The translations under genes and the position numbers were made by a program. From Synechococcus sp. MU1617 (GTDB lineage: Bacteria; Cyanobacteriota; Cyanobacteriia; PCC-6307; Cyanobiaceae): DNA of 64,000 nucleotides. The DNA lies in assembly GCF_020514235.1 (NCBI RefSeq), contig NZ_VTLB01000005.1, positions 62,001 through 126,000 of the forward strand, in the 5' to 3' direction. The notes under the pieces are model-generated. The model saw nothing but the letters and a program-made list of their open reading frames with translations. It searched no databases and was not told the DNA's origin. Below, in pieces: positions 1 to 8,652 of the stretch (positions within the stretch are counted from its first letter, which is position 1; every line of letters begins with the position of its first letter).

Positions 1-719
1 GGTGCACGACCCTCACCACCACCGTGGGGGTGATCGCAGGGGTTCATCACACTGCCTCGAACCTGAGGACGACGTCCGAGCCAGCGGCGACGACCGGCCT
101 TACCCAGGCTGGTGTTGCGCATTTCGGAGTTGCCGACCTCGCCGAGGGTGGCGTAGCACTCGCGGCGAACCAGGCGAACCTCGGTGGAGGGCAGCTTCAG
201 AGCGACGTAGTCGCCTTCTTTTGCCATCACCTGGGCGCTGGCACCGGCTGTCCGGACCATCTGGCCGCCTCGACCGGCGTAGAGCTCAACGCAGTGAACA
301 GCCGAACCGAGGGGCACCGAGGACAACGGCATGGCGTTGCCGTTCTCGATCGGGGCATCAGGGCCGGAGACCACGGTCTGACCCACCTGAACTCCTGCGG
401 GAGCCAGGATGTAGCGCTTCTCGCCATCGGCGTAGAAGAGCAGTGCCAGACGCGCGTTGCGGTGCGGGTCGTAGTGAATTGCGGCCACCTTGGCGGTGAC
501 ACCGTGCTTGTTGCGACGGAAATCAACCACGCGGTAGAGGCGCTTGTGGCCACCACCGCGATGGCGGCAGGTGATCACACCGCGGTTGTTGCGACCCTTG
601 CGGCGGTGTTTAGCCACCACCAGGGTCCGCTCCGGCTTGCGGCTGGTGATCTCACTGAAATCAGTGACCACCCGGGTGCGGGTACCGGGGGTGTAGGGGC
701 GGAAATTACGGATTGCCAT
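1..719 (-). CDS. rplB: 50S ribosomal protein L2 (C-terminus cut by window edge)
   Basis: L2 is an RNA-binding protein of the large ribosomal subunit, needed for subunit association and peptidyl-transferase centre architecture. The reading frame begins [17 protein letters not shown], the usual L2 start, and about 239 of the expected roughly 287 residues are present. The late motif [15 protein letters not shown] is visible at the window edge, so only the basic tail is missing. It is the fourth gene of the minus-strand run rplC-rplD-rplW-rplB and starts 15 nt after rplW. Identification is secure; only the 3' end is unseen. Confidence 0.97.
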   Translation of the reverse strand, partial: MAIRNFRPYTPGTRTRVVTDFSEITSRKPERTLVVAKHRRKGRNNRGVITCRHRGGGHKRLYRVVDFRRNKHGVTAKVAAIHYDPHRNARLALLFYADGEKRYILAPAGVQVGQTVVSGPDAPIENGNAMPLSSVPLGSAVHCVELYAGRGGQMVRTAGASAQVMAKEGDYVALKLPSTEVRLVRRECYATLGEVGNSEMRNTSLGKAGRRRWLGRRPQVRGSVMNPCDHPHGGGEGRA

Positions 720-734
720 GACGATTCAGACCCC

Positions 735-1037
735 TCAGGACTCAGGGAAGAGTTGGATCGAGTTGCCCTCCGCCAGGCGCACCACGGCTTTCTTCACCTG
801 GGCACGTTTGCCGGCGAAGCGACCCATGCGACGGGAGCGTCGCGGGGGATTCATGGTGCTGATGCCGGTGACCTTCACATCGAAGAGCTGCTCAATGGCG
901 GCCTTGATGTCGGGCTTCGCGGCGCGGTGGTCTACCTCGAAGGTGTACTGGTTGATTTCGAGGGCGCGGGTGGCCTTCTCGGTGATCAGGGGACGGCGGA
1001 TCACATCCGCCAGGCGTCCTTGGAAACGTTCAGTCAT
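735..1037 (-). CDS. rplW: 50S ribosomal protein L23
   Basis: L23 sits at the polypeptide exit tunnel and docks trigger factor and SRP. The 100-residue product starts [19 protein letters not shown] and carries the family core RPLITEKAT followed by [16 protein letters not shown]. The open frame extends 18 codons further upstream, but those codons lie inside the end of rplD and do not resemble L23. The ATG at 1037 is therefore chosen, overlapping the rplD stop by 8 nt. This overlap fits translational coupling in the S10-type operon. Confidence 0.96.
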   Translation of the reverse strand: MTERFQGRLADVIRRPLITEKATRALEINQYTFEVDHRAAKPDIKAAIEQLFDVKVTGISTMNPPRRSRRMGRFAGKRAQVKKAVVRLAEGNSIQLFPES

Positions 1038-1665
1038 CGCCGTAGACCTCCTGGATGGTTGCGAGAGCTTCCTCGCCCAGCACCAATGCATTGGCGTGGA
1101 GCAGGTCGAAGACGTTCAGCTGATCTGCGGAGATCAACTTGACTTTCTCCAGGTTGCGCACGGAACGGCGGACAACATCGGAGGGGTTCGTCAGAACGAT
1201 GAGCACTTTGGAGCCGGCCGCGACACCGAGGCGTCCCAAGGCGTCCGTGATCTCACGGGTCTTGGGGGCCTCCAGCGCAGTAGCGAAGTCCTTCACGACG
1301 GTCACATCGTCAATGCGAGCCATCAGCGCAGTGCGCAGGGCCAGACGACGCTCCTTGCGGTTCATCGCAAGGTTGTACGTGCGGGGCTTGGGTCCAAAGA
1401 TGATGCCGCCGCCGGGCTTCAGGGGAGTCCGGATCGATCCCTGACGGGCCCGACCAGTTCCTTTCTGCTTGTAGGGCTTGCGACCACCACCGCGCACTTC
1501 TGAGCGGGTGAGGGTGCTGGCGGTTCCTTGGCGTGCATGGGCCTGCTGACGCAGAACAGCCCGATGCATGAGATCAACGGCGGTGGTCTCTTTGGCCACC
1601 TTCAGGTCCAGGGTTGCCTTACCGGCTTCCTTGCCCTGCCAATCACGAACGACACAACTGGCCAT
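1030..1665 (-). CDS. rplD: 50S ribosomal protein L4
   Basis: L4 is an early-assembly 23S rRNA-binding protein lining the exit tunnel. The product of about 211 residues begins [17 protein letters not shown] and contains the loop segment [19 protein letters not shown] that reaches into the tunnel. The ATG at 1665 is preferred over a GTG one codon upstream: it overlaps the rplC stop as TGATG and is preceded by AGGAGG, a strong Shine-Dalgarno. Gene order rplC-rplD-rplW-rplB is standard. Confidence 0.97.
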   Translation of the reverse strand: MASCVVRDWQGKEAGKATLDLKVAKETTAVDLMHRAVLRQQAHARQGTASTLTRSEVRGGGRKPYKQKGTGRARQGSIRTPLKPGGGIIFGPKPRTYNLAMNRKERRLALRTALMARIDDVTVVKDFATALEAPKTREITDALGRLGVAAGSKVLIVLTNPSDVVRRSVRNLEKVKLISADQLNVFDLLHANALVLGEEALATIQEVYGDD

Positions 1666-2321
1666 CACTTACCTCCTTTGGCGGGCTTGGCGCCCACGCG
1701 CAAGGCCGGGCGGATGTTGAGCAGCGCACCAGGCTTGCCGGGCACGGATCCCTTCACCACCAGCAGGTTGTGCTCGCTGTCCACCTTGAGGATGGTCAGA
1801 CCGCGGGTGGTGATTTTCTTGCCGCCATAGCGACCGGCCATCCGCTTACCGGGATAGATCCGGCCAGGGGTCGTACCGGCACCGGTCGAACCGGGCTCGC
1901 GGTGGTTCTTCGAACCGTGGGTCATCGGACCCCGGCTGAAGCCGTGGCGCTTCTGGTAGCCAGAGAAGCCGCGGCCGACAGTGTCACCGCTGACATCCAC
2001 CTTCTGGCCGGCTTCGAAATCGCCGACGGTGATGTCTCCACCGAGTTCGAGACCTTCAACGCTGTCGACGCGGTATTCGCGCAGATGACGCAGAAGTCCC
2101 TCTCCGGATTTGTTGAGGTGACCCTGGGCGGGCTTGTTGATCAGCTTCTCGCGGGTTTCGCCAAAGCCGATCTGCACTGCGGAATATCCGTCAGTGTCGT
2201 CGTTTTTGAGTTGGGTGATGCGGCAGGGGCCGGCTTCGATCAAGGTGACCGGAACAGCTCTGCCCTGCTCGTCGAAGAACTGGGACATACCCAGCTTCTT
2301 CCCGAGGATGCCGATGGACAT
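1665..2321 (-). CDS. rplC: 50S ribosomal protein L3
   Basis: L3 is a primary 23S rRNA-binding protein close to the peptidyl-transferase centre. The 218-residue product starts [20 protein letters not shown] and has the conserved central segment [21 protein letters not shown]. An in-frame extension of 12 residues upstream exists but is not L3-like, so the ATG at 2321 is used. It is the first gene of the visible ribosomal run; its promoter should lie in the 381-bp gap up to ndhN. Its 3' end overlaps rplD by one base. Confidence 0.97.
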   Translation of the reverse strand: MSIGILGKKLGMSQFFDEQGRAVPVTLIEAGPCRITQLKNDDTDGYSAVQIGFGETREKLINKPAQGHLNKSGEGLLRHLREYRVDSVEGLELGGDITVGDFEAGQKVDVSGDTVGRGFSGYQKRHGFSRGPMTHGSKNHREPGSTGAGTTPGRIYPGKRMAGRYGGKKITTRGLTILKVDSEHNLLVVKGSVPGKPGALLNIRPALRVGAKPAKGGK

Positions 2322-2702
2322 GGATGGGGAGGAAGCGCCAGCGTGGACAACCACCAAGCGGAGAACCGCATGGGGTCAGGTGCTGATCGATTGGACGCAG
2401 ACGTGGTTCGAAGCGGAACTCCCGAAGGAGTGGATTCGAATGGGCTAGCGAACGATTCAGCGAGGCTGGGACTTGCATCTGCACAATGTGCGGTTGCAGT
2501 TTCCCGACGGAGATCTCCGAAGAAAGCTTCCGTACTGGCCTGGAGATTCGACGCAATCGCCGAATCTGTTCTGCCGACTGGAGGCCCGGCTAGCGGACGG
2601 GCACAGAAACACAGAACAAACATCGAACCTACAACACCGACCTACCTGCTCCTCTGATCCATCTGCCTGCTGCCAGAATCCCCTTCAATCCCTGTAGCTG
2701 CC
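2322..2702. other. 381-bp divergent intergenic region between rplC and ndhN
   Basis: This gap separates the minus-strand ribosomal operon from plus-strand ndhN and must hold promoters for both. Short open frames occur on both strands but none has family-like sequence or a convincing ribosome binding site. I see no tRNA, no clear hairpin with a T-run and no repeat. An S10 leader or autoregulatory structure could be here, but I could not identify one by eye. Confidence 0.5.
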
Positions 2703-3164
2703 ATGCCTCTGCTTCTCACCGGTCAGGCATTTCGCCGTGATCTCGAAGCCAATGGCTGTCTGGCGGTTCAGGCTCCGCTCGAAGGCGGTGCAGAAACCCG
2801 TCTATTAAGACGTCTGCGCGGTGCCGGTTACAGCACCCGCATGACATCAGCCCGCGGCCTCGGTGACCCGGAGGTGTTCCTCACCCAGAAGCACGGCATC
2901 CGTCCGCCCCATCTCGGTCATCAAAGCGTTGGTCGTGGTGCTGCTGTGGGAGAAGTGCAGGAGGTGGCTCCCCAGCTCGGCGATCTGTTTGAAGGTGATG
3001 CTCCTGTGGCCCTGTGGCTGTTGGAAGGCCAGGTGCTGTCGCGCTCCGAACTTCTTTCGCTCTGCGATCTGTGCAAGCGCGAACCACGTTTACGCATCAT
3101 CGTGGAGATGGGTGGTGCTCGCAGCCTGAAGTGGGAACCGATGACCACATATCTGAAGGCCTGA
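2703..3164 (+). CDS. ndhN: NAD(P)H-quinone oxidoreductase (NDH-1) subunit N
   Basis: NdhN is a cyanobacterial/plastid-specific subunit of the thylakoid NDH-1 complex, used in respiration, cyclic electron flow and CO2 uptake. The 153-residue protein starts [18 protein letters not shown] and carries the segments [18 protein letters not shown] and [13 protein letters not shown] typical of NdhN. Length matches the family. The 3' end overlaps the start region of ldpA by about 30 nt in another frame, so the two genes are probably cotranscribed. Confidence 0.95.
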   Translation: MPLLLTGQAFRRDLEANGCLAVQAPLEGGAETRLLRRLRGAGYSTRMTSARGLGDPEVFLTQKHGIRPPHLGHQSVGRGAAVGEVQEVAPQLGDLFEGDAPVALWLLEGQVLSRSELLSLCDLCKREPRLRIIVEMGGARSLKWEPMTTYLKA

Positions 3165-4162
3165 CGCCTGATGAGGCCCTCGATCAGGGCCGTTGGGTCA
3201 AGCTGATCTGTGGAGCAAGCAACCAGGATTTGCCTGCCATTGCCGATCTGACCGCTGTTTTTGCGGCTGTCGGTGTTCATTGCGTTGATGTGGCTGCAGA
3301 TCCAGCGGTCGCCATTGCAGCGCGTCGCGGTCTGGACTGGGCTGAGGCGCAAACAGGGCGTCGCCCCTGGCTGATGGTCAGCCTTAGCGATGGGATCGAT
3401 GCTCACTTCCGCAAGGCCTGGTTCGATCCTGATCACTGCCCTGCGGACTGCCCGCGGCCCTGCGAAAGGATTTGTCCTGCGGCAGCGATTTCGCCCGCTG
3501 CTGGGATCGACCAGCAGCGTTGCTATGGCTGCGGCCGCTGCTTGCCGGCTTGCCCCCATGGCTTGATTGAGGAACGCGACCACCGACTGGAACCCGAGCA
3601 GGTGATCTCCTTGCTGAAATCGACTCAGCCCGATGCTGTGGAGATTCACACGGCATCTGGGCATGACGAGGGCTTCTCGACGCTGATCCAAAGCCTTCAG
3701 CAGCACCACGTTCCTTTGCGGCGTTTGGCCGTGAGCTCCGGATTGGAGGCCCACGGCGTGAAGGCCGATCAGTTGGCTGGTTTGCTTTGGCGTCGCTACT
3801 CCCGCCTGCGCCAAGCCGGTTACAGACCCCTCTGGCAGCTGGATGGGCGTCCGATGAGCGGCGATGTGGGTGCTGGCACCGCGCGGGCCGCGGTTCTGCT
3901 CTGGCGTGCCATGCGTGGTCTGGCACCACCGGGTCCGCTGCAGCTTGCCGGTGGCACCAACGCCGCAACGCTGGAGTTCTTGCACCCGACGGAGCGCCCG
4001 GCTGGCATCGCCTTTGGTGGTGTGGCCCGTCGCTTGCTGATGCCTGTGCTGGATGAGGCGCAAACCCGTGGACTTGCCTTGTGGCAATGGCCCGAGGGTT
4101 GGAACCGTGCCCTCTCGCTCGCGCGTCCATTGGTTACGCCATGGCTGCAGCGCTCTTGCTAG
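3131..4162 (+). CDS. ldpA: LdpA, iron-sulfur protein linked to light-dependent circadian period
   Basis: LdpA was described in Synechococcus elongatus as an Fe-S protein that relays cellular redox state to the circadian clock. Two ferredoxin-like four-cysteine motifs are visible, at about residues 103-115 ([14 protein letters not shown]) and 131-141 ([11 protein letters not shown]), enough for two [4Fe-4S] clusters. The conserved start of the domain is [13 protein letters not shown]. No ATG precedes it in frame. I chose the GTG at 3131, inside the 3' end of ndhN; a CTG a few codons further on is an alternative. Coupling to ndhN fits a redox-sensing role but does not prove it. Confidence 0.85.
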   Translation: MGTDDHISEGLTPDEALDQGRWVKLICGASNQDLPAIADLTAVFAAVGVHCVDVAADPAVAIAARRGLDWAEAQTGRRPWLMVSLSDGIDAHFRKAWFDPDHCPADCPRPCERICPAAAISPAAGIDQQRCYGCGRCLPACPHGLIEERDHRLEPEQVISLLKSTQPDAVEIHTASGHDEGFSTLIQSLQQHHVPLRRLAVSSGLEAHGVKADQLAGLLWRRYSRLRQAGYRPLWQLDGRPMSGDVGAGTARAAVLLWRAMRGLAPPGPLQLAGGTNAATLEFLHPTERPAGIAFGGVARRLLMPVLDEAQTRGLALWQWPEGWNRALSLARPLVTPWLQRSC

Positions 4163-4184
4163 AAGGCTGAAACGCGCAGATCCC

Positions 4185-5825
4185 ATGGGCACGCAACGGG
4201 TCACCGACGATCTGGATCGCCTTCTTGAGCTCCTGCCGGACGCCGTGCAGGAGCAGTTGCAGCCGGAAGAGGCACGACAGCAGTTGCTTGAGGTGGTGCT
4301 CGATCTCGGTCGGGTTCCGGAAGCGCGTTATCCAGGCCGTGCCCTGGCGCTGGGTTCCACGCCCTTGTCCCGGGAGGATCTGGCGGCCGTGGTGGCCAGG
4401 CTTGGTCAGTTCGGTGGCGATAACCGGGCGGGAATCGAACGAACGCTTCACCGGATTAGCGCGATCCGCAACCGTCAGGGCGATGTTGTCGGTCTGACCT
4501 GCCGGGTGGGGCGAGCCGTGTTCGGCACCGTTGCGATGGTGCGGGACCTCCTGGATGGAGGGCAGTCCCTGCTGTTGATGGGGCGCCCGGGTGTGGGCAA
4601 GACAACGGCGTTGCGTGAGATCGCCCGGGTGCTTTCGGATGAGTTGGAGCGGCGCGTTGTTGTGATCGACACGAGCAATGAGATCGCCGGTGATGGCGAC
4701 ATCCCCCATCCCGCGATCGGTCGGGCCCGCCGCATGCAGGTGGCCAGGCCTGAGCTGCAGCACCAAACCATGATCGAGGCGGTGGAAAACCACATGCCAG
4801 AAGTCATCGTGATTGATGAGATCGGCACGGAGCTGGAGGCGCAAGCCGCGCGCACCATCGCCGAACGTGGCGTGGTGCTTGTCGCCACAGCTCACGGCAA
4901 TGCTTTGGCCAACCTGATCAAGAACCCCACCCTCAGCGATCTGGTGGGCGGGATTCAGACGGTCACCCTCGGGGATGAGGAGGCCCGGCGGCGTCGCAGT
5001 CAGAAAACGGTGTTGGAGCGTGCCGCCGAACCGACTTTTCCGGTTGCAGTTGAAATGCATAGCCGGCAGCGCTGGGCCGTACACACTGACGTTGCCGCCA
5101 CTGTGGACCAACTGCTTCGGGGTCTGAAGCCCAGGGTTCAGGAGCGCGAGCTGACGCCTGAGGGGGGCGTTCAGCTGGTGGACCCGCCGCAGTCTTCGGG
5201 TTTGCTGCGCCCTCCGTCCCAACGGCCGTTTGCGGAACAGCCCGTCTCAGTTCCCGTGCCCATGCCTGCGGTCAGTGTTCGCAAGGAAAGTGCAGCAGAC
5301 GAACAATCTTCACCGGAGACCAGCGCCGAGCCTCTGCAGGTTCTCTGTTGCGGGGTTCTTCCCCGTGTTGTGGAGGAGGCTATCCGTTCTCACGGCTGGA
5401 AGGCTCAGGTTGTGGATGATTTGAGTGAGGCTGATGTGGTGTTGAGCATTCGGCTCGGCCTCAGTCGTCAACCGTCGCTGCGCCGTCAGGCCAGGGATCT
5501 GGGGATCCCGATCCTGGTGATTAAGTCCGACACCCTGCCCCAGGTGACCCGTGCCATGGCCCGTCTTCTCCGCCGTCAGGCCACCGAATCGTCCGCAGAG
5601 GTCACCCCGCCGGACCGGGAGTCTCAGGACGATGAATTGGCTGCTCTCGAGGAATGCCGTCTTGCAGTGGAACAGGTGGTGATGCCGCAAGGCAGGCCGG
5701 TGGAGTTGCTGCCGCGAAGTGAGCGTGTTCTCCGGATGCAAGCCGATCTTGTGCGCCGTTACCGGCTACGCAGCGATGTCTTCGGCGAGGCTGAACTGTC
5801 CCGCTTGCGGGTTTTTCCTCCCTGA
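4185..5825 (+). CDS. Ycf45-like AAA ATPase with C-terminal R3H-like domain
   Basis: The 546-residue protein resembles the cyanobacterial/plastid Ycf45 family, P-loop ATPases with a nucleic-acid-binding C terminus. Walker A is GRPGVGKT at residues 133-140, and Walker B is VIVIDEIG at about 207-214. A Pro/Ser-rich linker follows around residues 350-400. The last 60 residues contain [20 protein letters not shown], the pattern of cyanobacterial R3H-type tails. ATG 4185 is chosen because the upstream in-frame stretch overlaps ldpA and is unlike the family. The cellular role is not established; binding of single-stranded nucleic acid is inferred from the R3H-like tail. Confidence 0.85.
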   Translation: MGTQRVTDDLDRLLELLPDAVQEQLQPEEARQQLLEVVLDLGRVPEARYPGRALALGSTPLSREDLAAVVARLGQFGGDNRAGIERTLHRISAIRNRQGDVVGLTCRVGRAVFGTVAMVRDLLDGGQSLLLMGRPGVGKTTALREIARVLSDELERRVVVIDTSNEIAGDGDIPHPAIGRARRMQVARPELQHQTMIEAVENHMPEVIVIDEIGTELEAQAARTIAERGVVLVATAHGNALANLIKNPTLSDLVGGIQTVTLGDEEARRRRSQKTVLERAAEPTFPVAVEMHSRQRWAVHTDVAATVDQLLRGLKPRVQERELTPEGGVQLVDPPQSSGLLRPPSQRPFAEQPVSVPVPMPAVSVRKESAADEQSSPETSAEPLQVLCCGVLPRVVEEAIRSHGWKAQVVDDLSEADVVLSIRLGLSRQPSLRRQARDLGIPILVIKSDTLPQVTRAMARLLRRQATESSAEVTPPDRESQDDELAALEECRLAVEQVVMPQGRPVELLPRSERVLRMQADLVRRYRLRSDVFGEAELSRLRVFPP

Positions 5826-5831
5826 TCGTTT

Positions 5832-5849
5832 GTTCGTGGATTGACGAAC
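5832..5849. terminator. Short inverted repeat after the Ycf45-like gene
   Basis: GTTCGT and ACGAAC form a perfect 6-bp stem around the loop GGATTG, 7 nt after the stop codon of the upstream gene and before trnQ. No T-run follows, so it may be a weak terminator or a processing site. The loop also contains the start of a TTGACG that could be a -35 element for trnQ. Confidence 0.3.
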
Positions 5850-5915
5850 GGTTGGCTGCTATGAGTAACTATTAGTGCTCCGGTGAGCCGCAAGTCGCGG
5901 TCTTTTCCGGTTCAG

Positions 5916-5987
5916 TGGGCCGTCGCCAAGCGGTAAGGCAGCGGGTTTTGGTCTCGCCATTCCTAGGTTCGAATCCTAGCGGCCCAG
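5916..5987 (+). tRNA. trnQ: tRNA-Gln (anticodon TTG)
   Basis: A 72-nt cloverleaf can be drawn by hand. The acceptor stem TGGGCCG pairs with CGGCCCA, the anticodon stem GCGGG/CTCGC encloses the loop TTTTGGT with anticodon TTG, and the T-arm GGTTCGAATCC is canonical. The discriminator is G, and CCA is not encoded. The HAD-family gene begins only 9 nt downstream, so tRNA processing and its leader may be linked. Confidence 0.96.
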
Positions 5988-5996
5988 TTTTTGTCC

Positions 5997-6746
5997 ATGA
6001 ACCTTCGCCCACTGCTCGTCTTCGATTTCGACGGGGTCATCGTCGATGGAATGGCCGAGTACTGGTGGAGTGCTTGGCATGCCTGTCGTCGTCTTGAGGC
6101 TGCTCCAGAGGGCTTTACGCCTGATCAGGTGCCTGACGCCTTCCGTCAGCTGCGGCCGTGGGTGCATCACGGTTGGGAAATGGTGCTGCTGGCCGCGGAA
6201 CTGCCGGCGCTGAACCTTCAGGTTTGGCTGCAGTCCTATGGGGAAGCGCAGGCCTTGGCACTGCAACGGCGTGGATGGCAGCCGGAGCAGCTGCAGGCGG
6301 CACTTGATGCCTCCAGAGACGAAGCGGTGCGGCAGAACCGTTCCGCGTGGTTGGCGTTGCATCGACCTTTCCCCGGTCTGGTGGAGCGGCTGAAGCAGTT
6401 GGAAGCAGAGGGGGTGGACTGGGCTGTTCTGACGACAAAAACCCAGGCCTTCACCGCTGAGCTGCTGAACAGCCTTGGCCTGCATCCTTGGCGTCTGGAT
6501 GGTCGTGAGGCTGGCGCTAAGCCTCAGGTTCTGCTCCAGCTCCAGCGGCAGCGAAGCCTGTGCGGCTTCGTGGAAGACCGCCGGGCGACGCTTGAGGCGG
6601 TGCGCTCAACGCCAGGGTTGGATCAACTGCCCTGTTTTCTGGTGAGTTGGGGCTATCTTCGCCCGAAGGATCAGAGCGGTCTTCCGCCTGGAATTGCGTT
6701 GCTCCATCCGGATCGCTTTCGGGCCCCCCTGGCGCAATGGCCCTGA
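5997..6746 (+). CDS. HAD-superfamily hydrolase
   Basis: The 249-residue protein has the HAD motifs in order: FDFDGVIVDG near residue 10 (nucleophile and acid Asp), LTTKTQ near residue 145 (motif II Thr), a Lys in GAKPQVL, and FVEDRRATLEA near residue 190 (motif IV acids). This supports a phosphatase-like activity, but the substrate cannot be told. A TTG two codons upstream is possible; ATG 5997 is preferred. The gene lies directly after trnQ and ahead of recA. Confidence 0.85.
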   Translation: MNLRPLLVFDFDGVIVDGMAEYWWSAWHACRRLEAAPEGFTPDQVPDAFRQLRPWVHHGWEMVLLAAELPALNLQVWLQSYGEAQALALQRRGWQPEQLQAALDASRDEAVRQNRSAWLALHRPFPGLVERLKQLEAEGVDWAVLTTKTQAFTAELLNSLGLHPWRLDGREAGAKPQVLLQLQRQRSLCGFVEDRRATLEAVRSTPGLDQLPCFLVSWGYLRPKDQSGLPPGIALLHPDRFRAPLAQWP

Positions 6747-6754
6747 TTCGCTAC

Positions 6755-6768
6755 GGTACGCTTGTACT
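6755..6768. promoter_or_regulatory. LexA box upstream of recA
   Basis: The sequence GGTACGCTTGTACT matches the cyanobacterial SOS box consensus RGTACNNNDGTWCB at every defined position. It lies 65 bp upstream of the recA ATG. This suggests LexA-type repression of recA in this strain. Match by eye; binding is inferred. Confidence 0.75.
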
Positions 6769-6832
6769 ACCTGAGACGATTCGGCGCTTCTGTGGCATTG
6801 GATCTCTCGTTCCTTAGTTTCAGGTCCTTCTC

Positions 6833-7954
6833 ATGCCTGCAGATATGAAATCCGGCGCTTCCGATCCCCGTTCCTCCGGTGAGAGGGACAAGGCGCTGAA
6901 TCTGGTTTTGGGTCAGATCGAACGCAACTTCGGCAAGGGATCGATCATGCGGCTGGGGGATGCCTCCCGCATGCGGGTGGAGACGATTTCCACCGGTGCG
7001 CTGACCCTCGATCTCGCTTTGGGTGGTGGTTACCCGAAGGGTCGTGTGGTGGAGATTTATGGCCCGGAAAGTTCCGGTAAAACCACGCTCACCCTGCACG
7101 CGATTGCTGAAGTGCAAAAGCGTGGTGGTGTGGCGGCCTTCGTGGATGCGGAGCATGCCCTGGATCCCGTCTATGCCGCTTCTCTGGGTGTTGATGTTGA
7201 GAACCTGCTGGTTTCTCAGCCCGACACCGGTGAGATGGCGCTGGAGATTGTTGACCAGTTGGTGCGATCCGCGGCGGTGGACCTCGTCGTCGTCGACTCG
7301 GTGGCTGCCCTCACCCCCCGTGCTGAGATCGAAGGTGAGATGGGAGACCTGGCGGTTGGCGCCCAGGCGCGTCTGATGAGTCAGGCGATGCGGAAGATCA
7401 CAGGCAATATCGGCAAGTCGGGTTGCACCGTCATCTTCCTCAACCAGCTGCGTCTCAAGATTGGTGTGACCTACGGCAACCCAGAGACCACCACTGGAGG
7501 TAACGCGCTCAAGTTCTATGCCTCGGTTCGCCTCGACATCCGTCGAATTCAGACGCTCAAGAGGGGAACCGAGGAATTCGGTATCAGGGCCAAGGTGAAA
7601 GTGGCGAAAAACAAGGTTGCGCCACCCTTCCGCATTGCCGAATTCGACATTCTCTTTGGCCGCGGCATCAGCACCTTGGGTTGTCTGCTTGATCTCGCTG
7701 AGGAGACGGGCGTTGTTGTTCGCAAGGGCGCTTGGTACAGCTACGAGGCAGACAACATTGGCCAGGGTCGCGACAACACCATCACCTGGATGGAGGAGAA
7801 CCCGGATGCAACAGCCACCATCGAAACACTGGTGCGTCAGAAATTGACCGAGGGTTCAGAGGTCAAGTCGAACTCCATGCGGCCCTTGGCCGCCGCTGCA
7901 AAAACGGCTGCTGCCGACAAGTCGGCTTCGGCGAAGGTCTCAGAAGCCGCCTGA
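6833..7954 (+). CDS. recA: Recombinase RecA
   Basis: RecA forms ATP-dependent filaments on single-stranded DNA, drives homologous strand exchange and stimulates LexA self-cleavage. The 373-residue protein has Walker [10 protein letters not shown] at 77-85 and the conserved segment [20 protein letters not shown] carrying loop L2. An Ala/Lys/Ser-rich tail ends in Ala-Ala. The gene has a LexA box upstream. Its stop codon lies inside a perfect palindrome shared with the convergent DUF1815 gene. Confidence 0.98.
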   Translation: MPADMKSGASDPRSSGERDKALNLVLGQIERNFGKGSIMRLGDASRMRVETISTGALTLDLALGGGYPKGRVVEIYGPESSGKTTLTLHAIAEVQKRGGVAAFVDAEHALDPVYAASLGVDVENLLVSQPDTGEMALEIVDQLVRSAAVDLVVVDSVAALTPRAEIEGEMGDLAVGAQARLMSQAMRKITGNIGKSGCTVIFLNQLRLKIGVTYGNPETTTGGNALKFYASVRLDIRRIQTLKRGTEEFGIRAKVKVAKNKVAPPFRIAEFDILFGRGISTLGCLLDLAEETGVVVRKGAWYSYEADNIGQGRDNTITWMEENPDATATIETLVRQKLTEGSEVKSNSMRPLAAAAKTAAADKSASAKVSEAA

Positions 7955-7967
7955 AATCAGGCGGCTT
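7944..7967. terminator. Palindrome spanning the convergent stops of recA and the DUF1815 gene
   Basis: AAGCCGCCTGA and TCAGGCGGCTT form an 11-bp perfect inverted repeat separated by two A residues. Each arm contains the stop codon and last two alanine codons of one of the two convergent genes. A hairpin with the innermost pairs open could terminate both transcripts, although no T-run follows on either side. Confidence 0.6.
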
Positions 7968-8301
7968 GGGCCAAGGGCTGCATGGTGCGGACTTGGCCCT
8001 CTTGAGCCAGATCTGCCATCCGCTGCAGTTCCTGGATGGCTTCAGCCCCTTCCAGCTTCACCAGTTCTCGGCCGTTGCGGGATTCCACCCAGCTGATGCC
8101 GAAGTCGGAGACAAGAAAGCGCACCATGTGGCCATCGCCGATGTCCGCCACAAACGAAGCCCCATGGCCATCGCGACCGTCGCCACAGGAGTAACAGGTG
8201 GCTGTTAGGCCGGCGCTTTGAAGGCTGGTGGCGAGGGCCTGCAGGCTCATCACCAGGTCTTCAACGACGGATCTGTAGTGCTCGGCTAAACGCGGAAACA
8301 T
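7957..8301 (-). CDS. DUF1815 family protein
   Basis: A 114-residue cyanobacterial protein of unknown function. Family-like segments are FPRLAEHYRSVVEDLVMSLQ at the start, then VRFLVSDFGISWVESRNGRE and VKLEGAEAIQELQRMADL. The open frame runs 28 residues further upstream into Lys/Gln-rich, non-conserved sequence; ATG 8301 is chosen because the family starts there. It lies downstream of the DUF2839 gene on the same strand, 67 bp away, so the two may form an operon. No catalytic motif is visible. Confidence 0.85.
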   Translation of the reverse strand: MFPRLAEHYRSVVEDLVMSLQALATSLQSAGLTATCYSCGDGRDGHGASFVADIGDGHMVRFLVSDFGISWVESRNGRELVKLEGAEAIQELQRMADLAQEGQVRTMQPLAQAA

Positions 8302-8368
8302 GATTGAGTCTCCATTGAGACCCAGCCTAAAGGTTTTCTTTTGTTTTTGTTGGTTGGGTTGAGGTTGC

Positions 8369-8617
8369 TCAGGGGGTGTCCGCAAGCGTCCACCAACCGG
8401 CCGCTGGGCCGATGAAGCGCACCGTGATCCAAAGCACCACCATCCCTCCGATGCCGATCCAGGCGCCGCGGGTGGTCACCGCCATGAACTGCTGCGTCTG
8501 GTTGCGGGTCAGCGGAAGCCAGGACACCACCCGTGGGGAGGTGTCCACAGATTTGGTGCTGGCCTTGGGCTGACGGGGGGGTAAGCCCTGGGCAGCCCGG
8601 CGGCGTGCTTCTCCCAT
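8369..8617 (-). CDS. DUF2839 family small membrane protein
   Basis: An 82-residue protein conserved in cyanobacteria. The N-terminus MGEARRRAAQGLPPRQP is basic and typical of the family; LSWLPLT-like sequence (SWLPLTRNQTQQFM) follows in the middle. One transmembrane helix is evident in the last third (residues about 50-75, AWIGIGGMVVLWITVRFIG). The basic N-terminus suggests a cytoplasmic N side. Function unknown. It heads the probable pair with the DUF1815 gene. Confidence 0.85.
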   Translation of the reverse strand: MGEARRRAAQGLPPRQPKASTKSVDTSPRVVSWLPLTRNQTQQFMAVTTRGAWIGIGGMVVLWITVRFIGPAAGWWTLADTP

Positions 8618-8652
8618 GCACTTCTGAGCGTTGAAGGGAGGTTAGGCGTTGT

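Noticed and set aside
24-2657. Long plus-strand open frames across the ribosomal protein genes
   Set aside because: They are antisense to rplB, rplW, rplD and rplC, whose products are unmistakable; high GC content opens the opposite frames.
5841-5871. Strong sigma-70-type promoter for trnQ (TTGACG ... TAACTA)
   Set aside because: The spacer is 19 nt and the -10 match is weak, so I did not list it as a separate feature.
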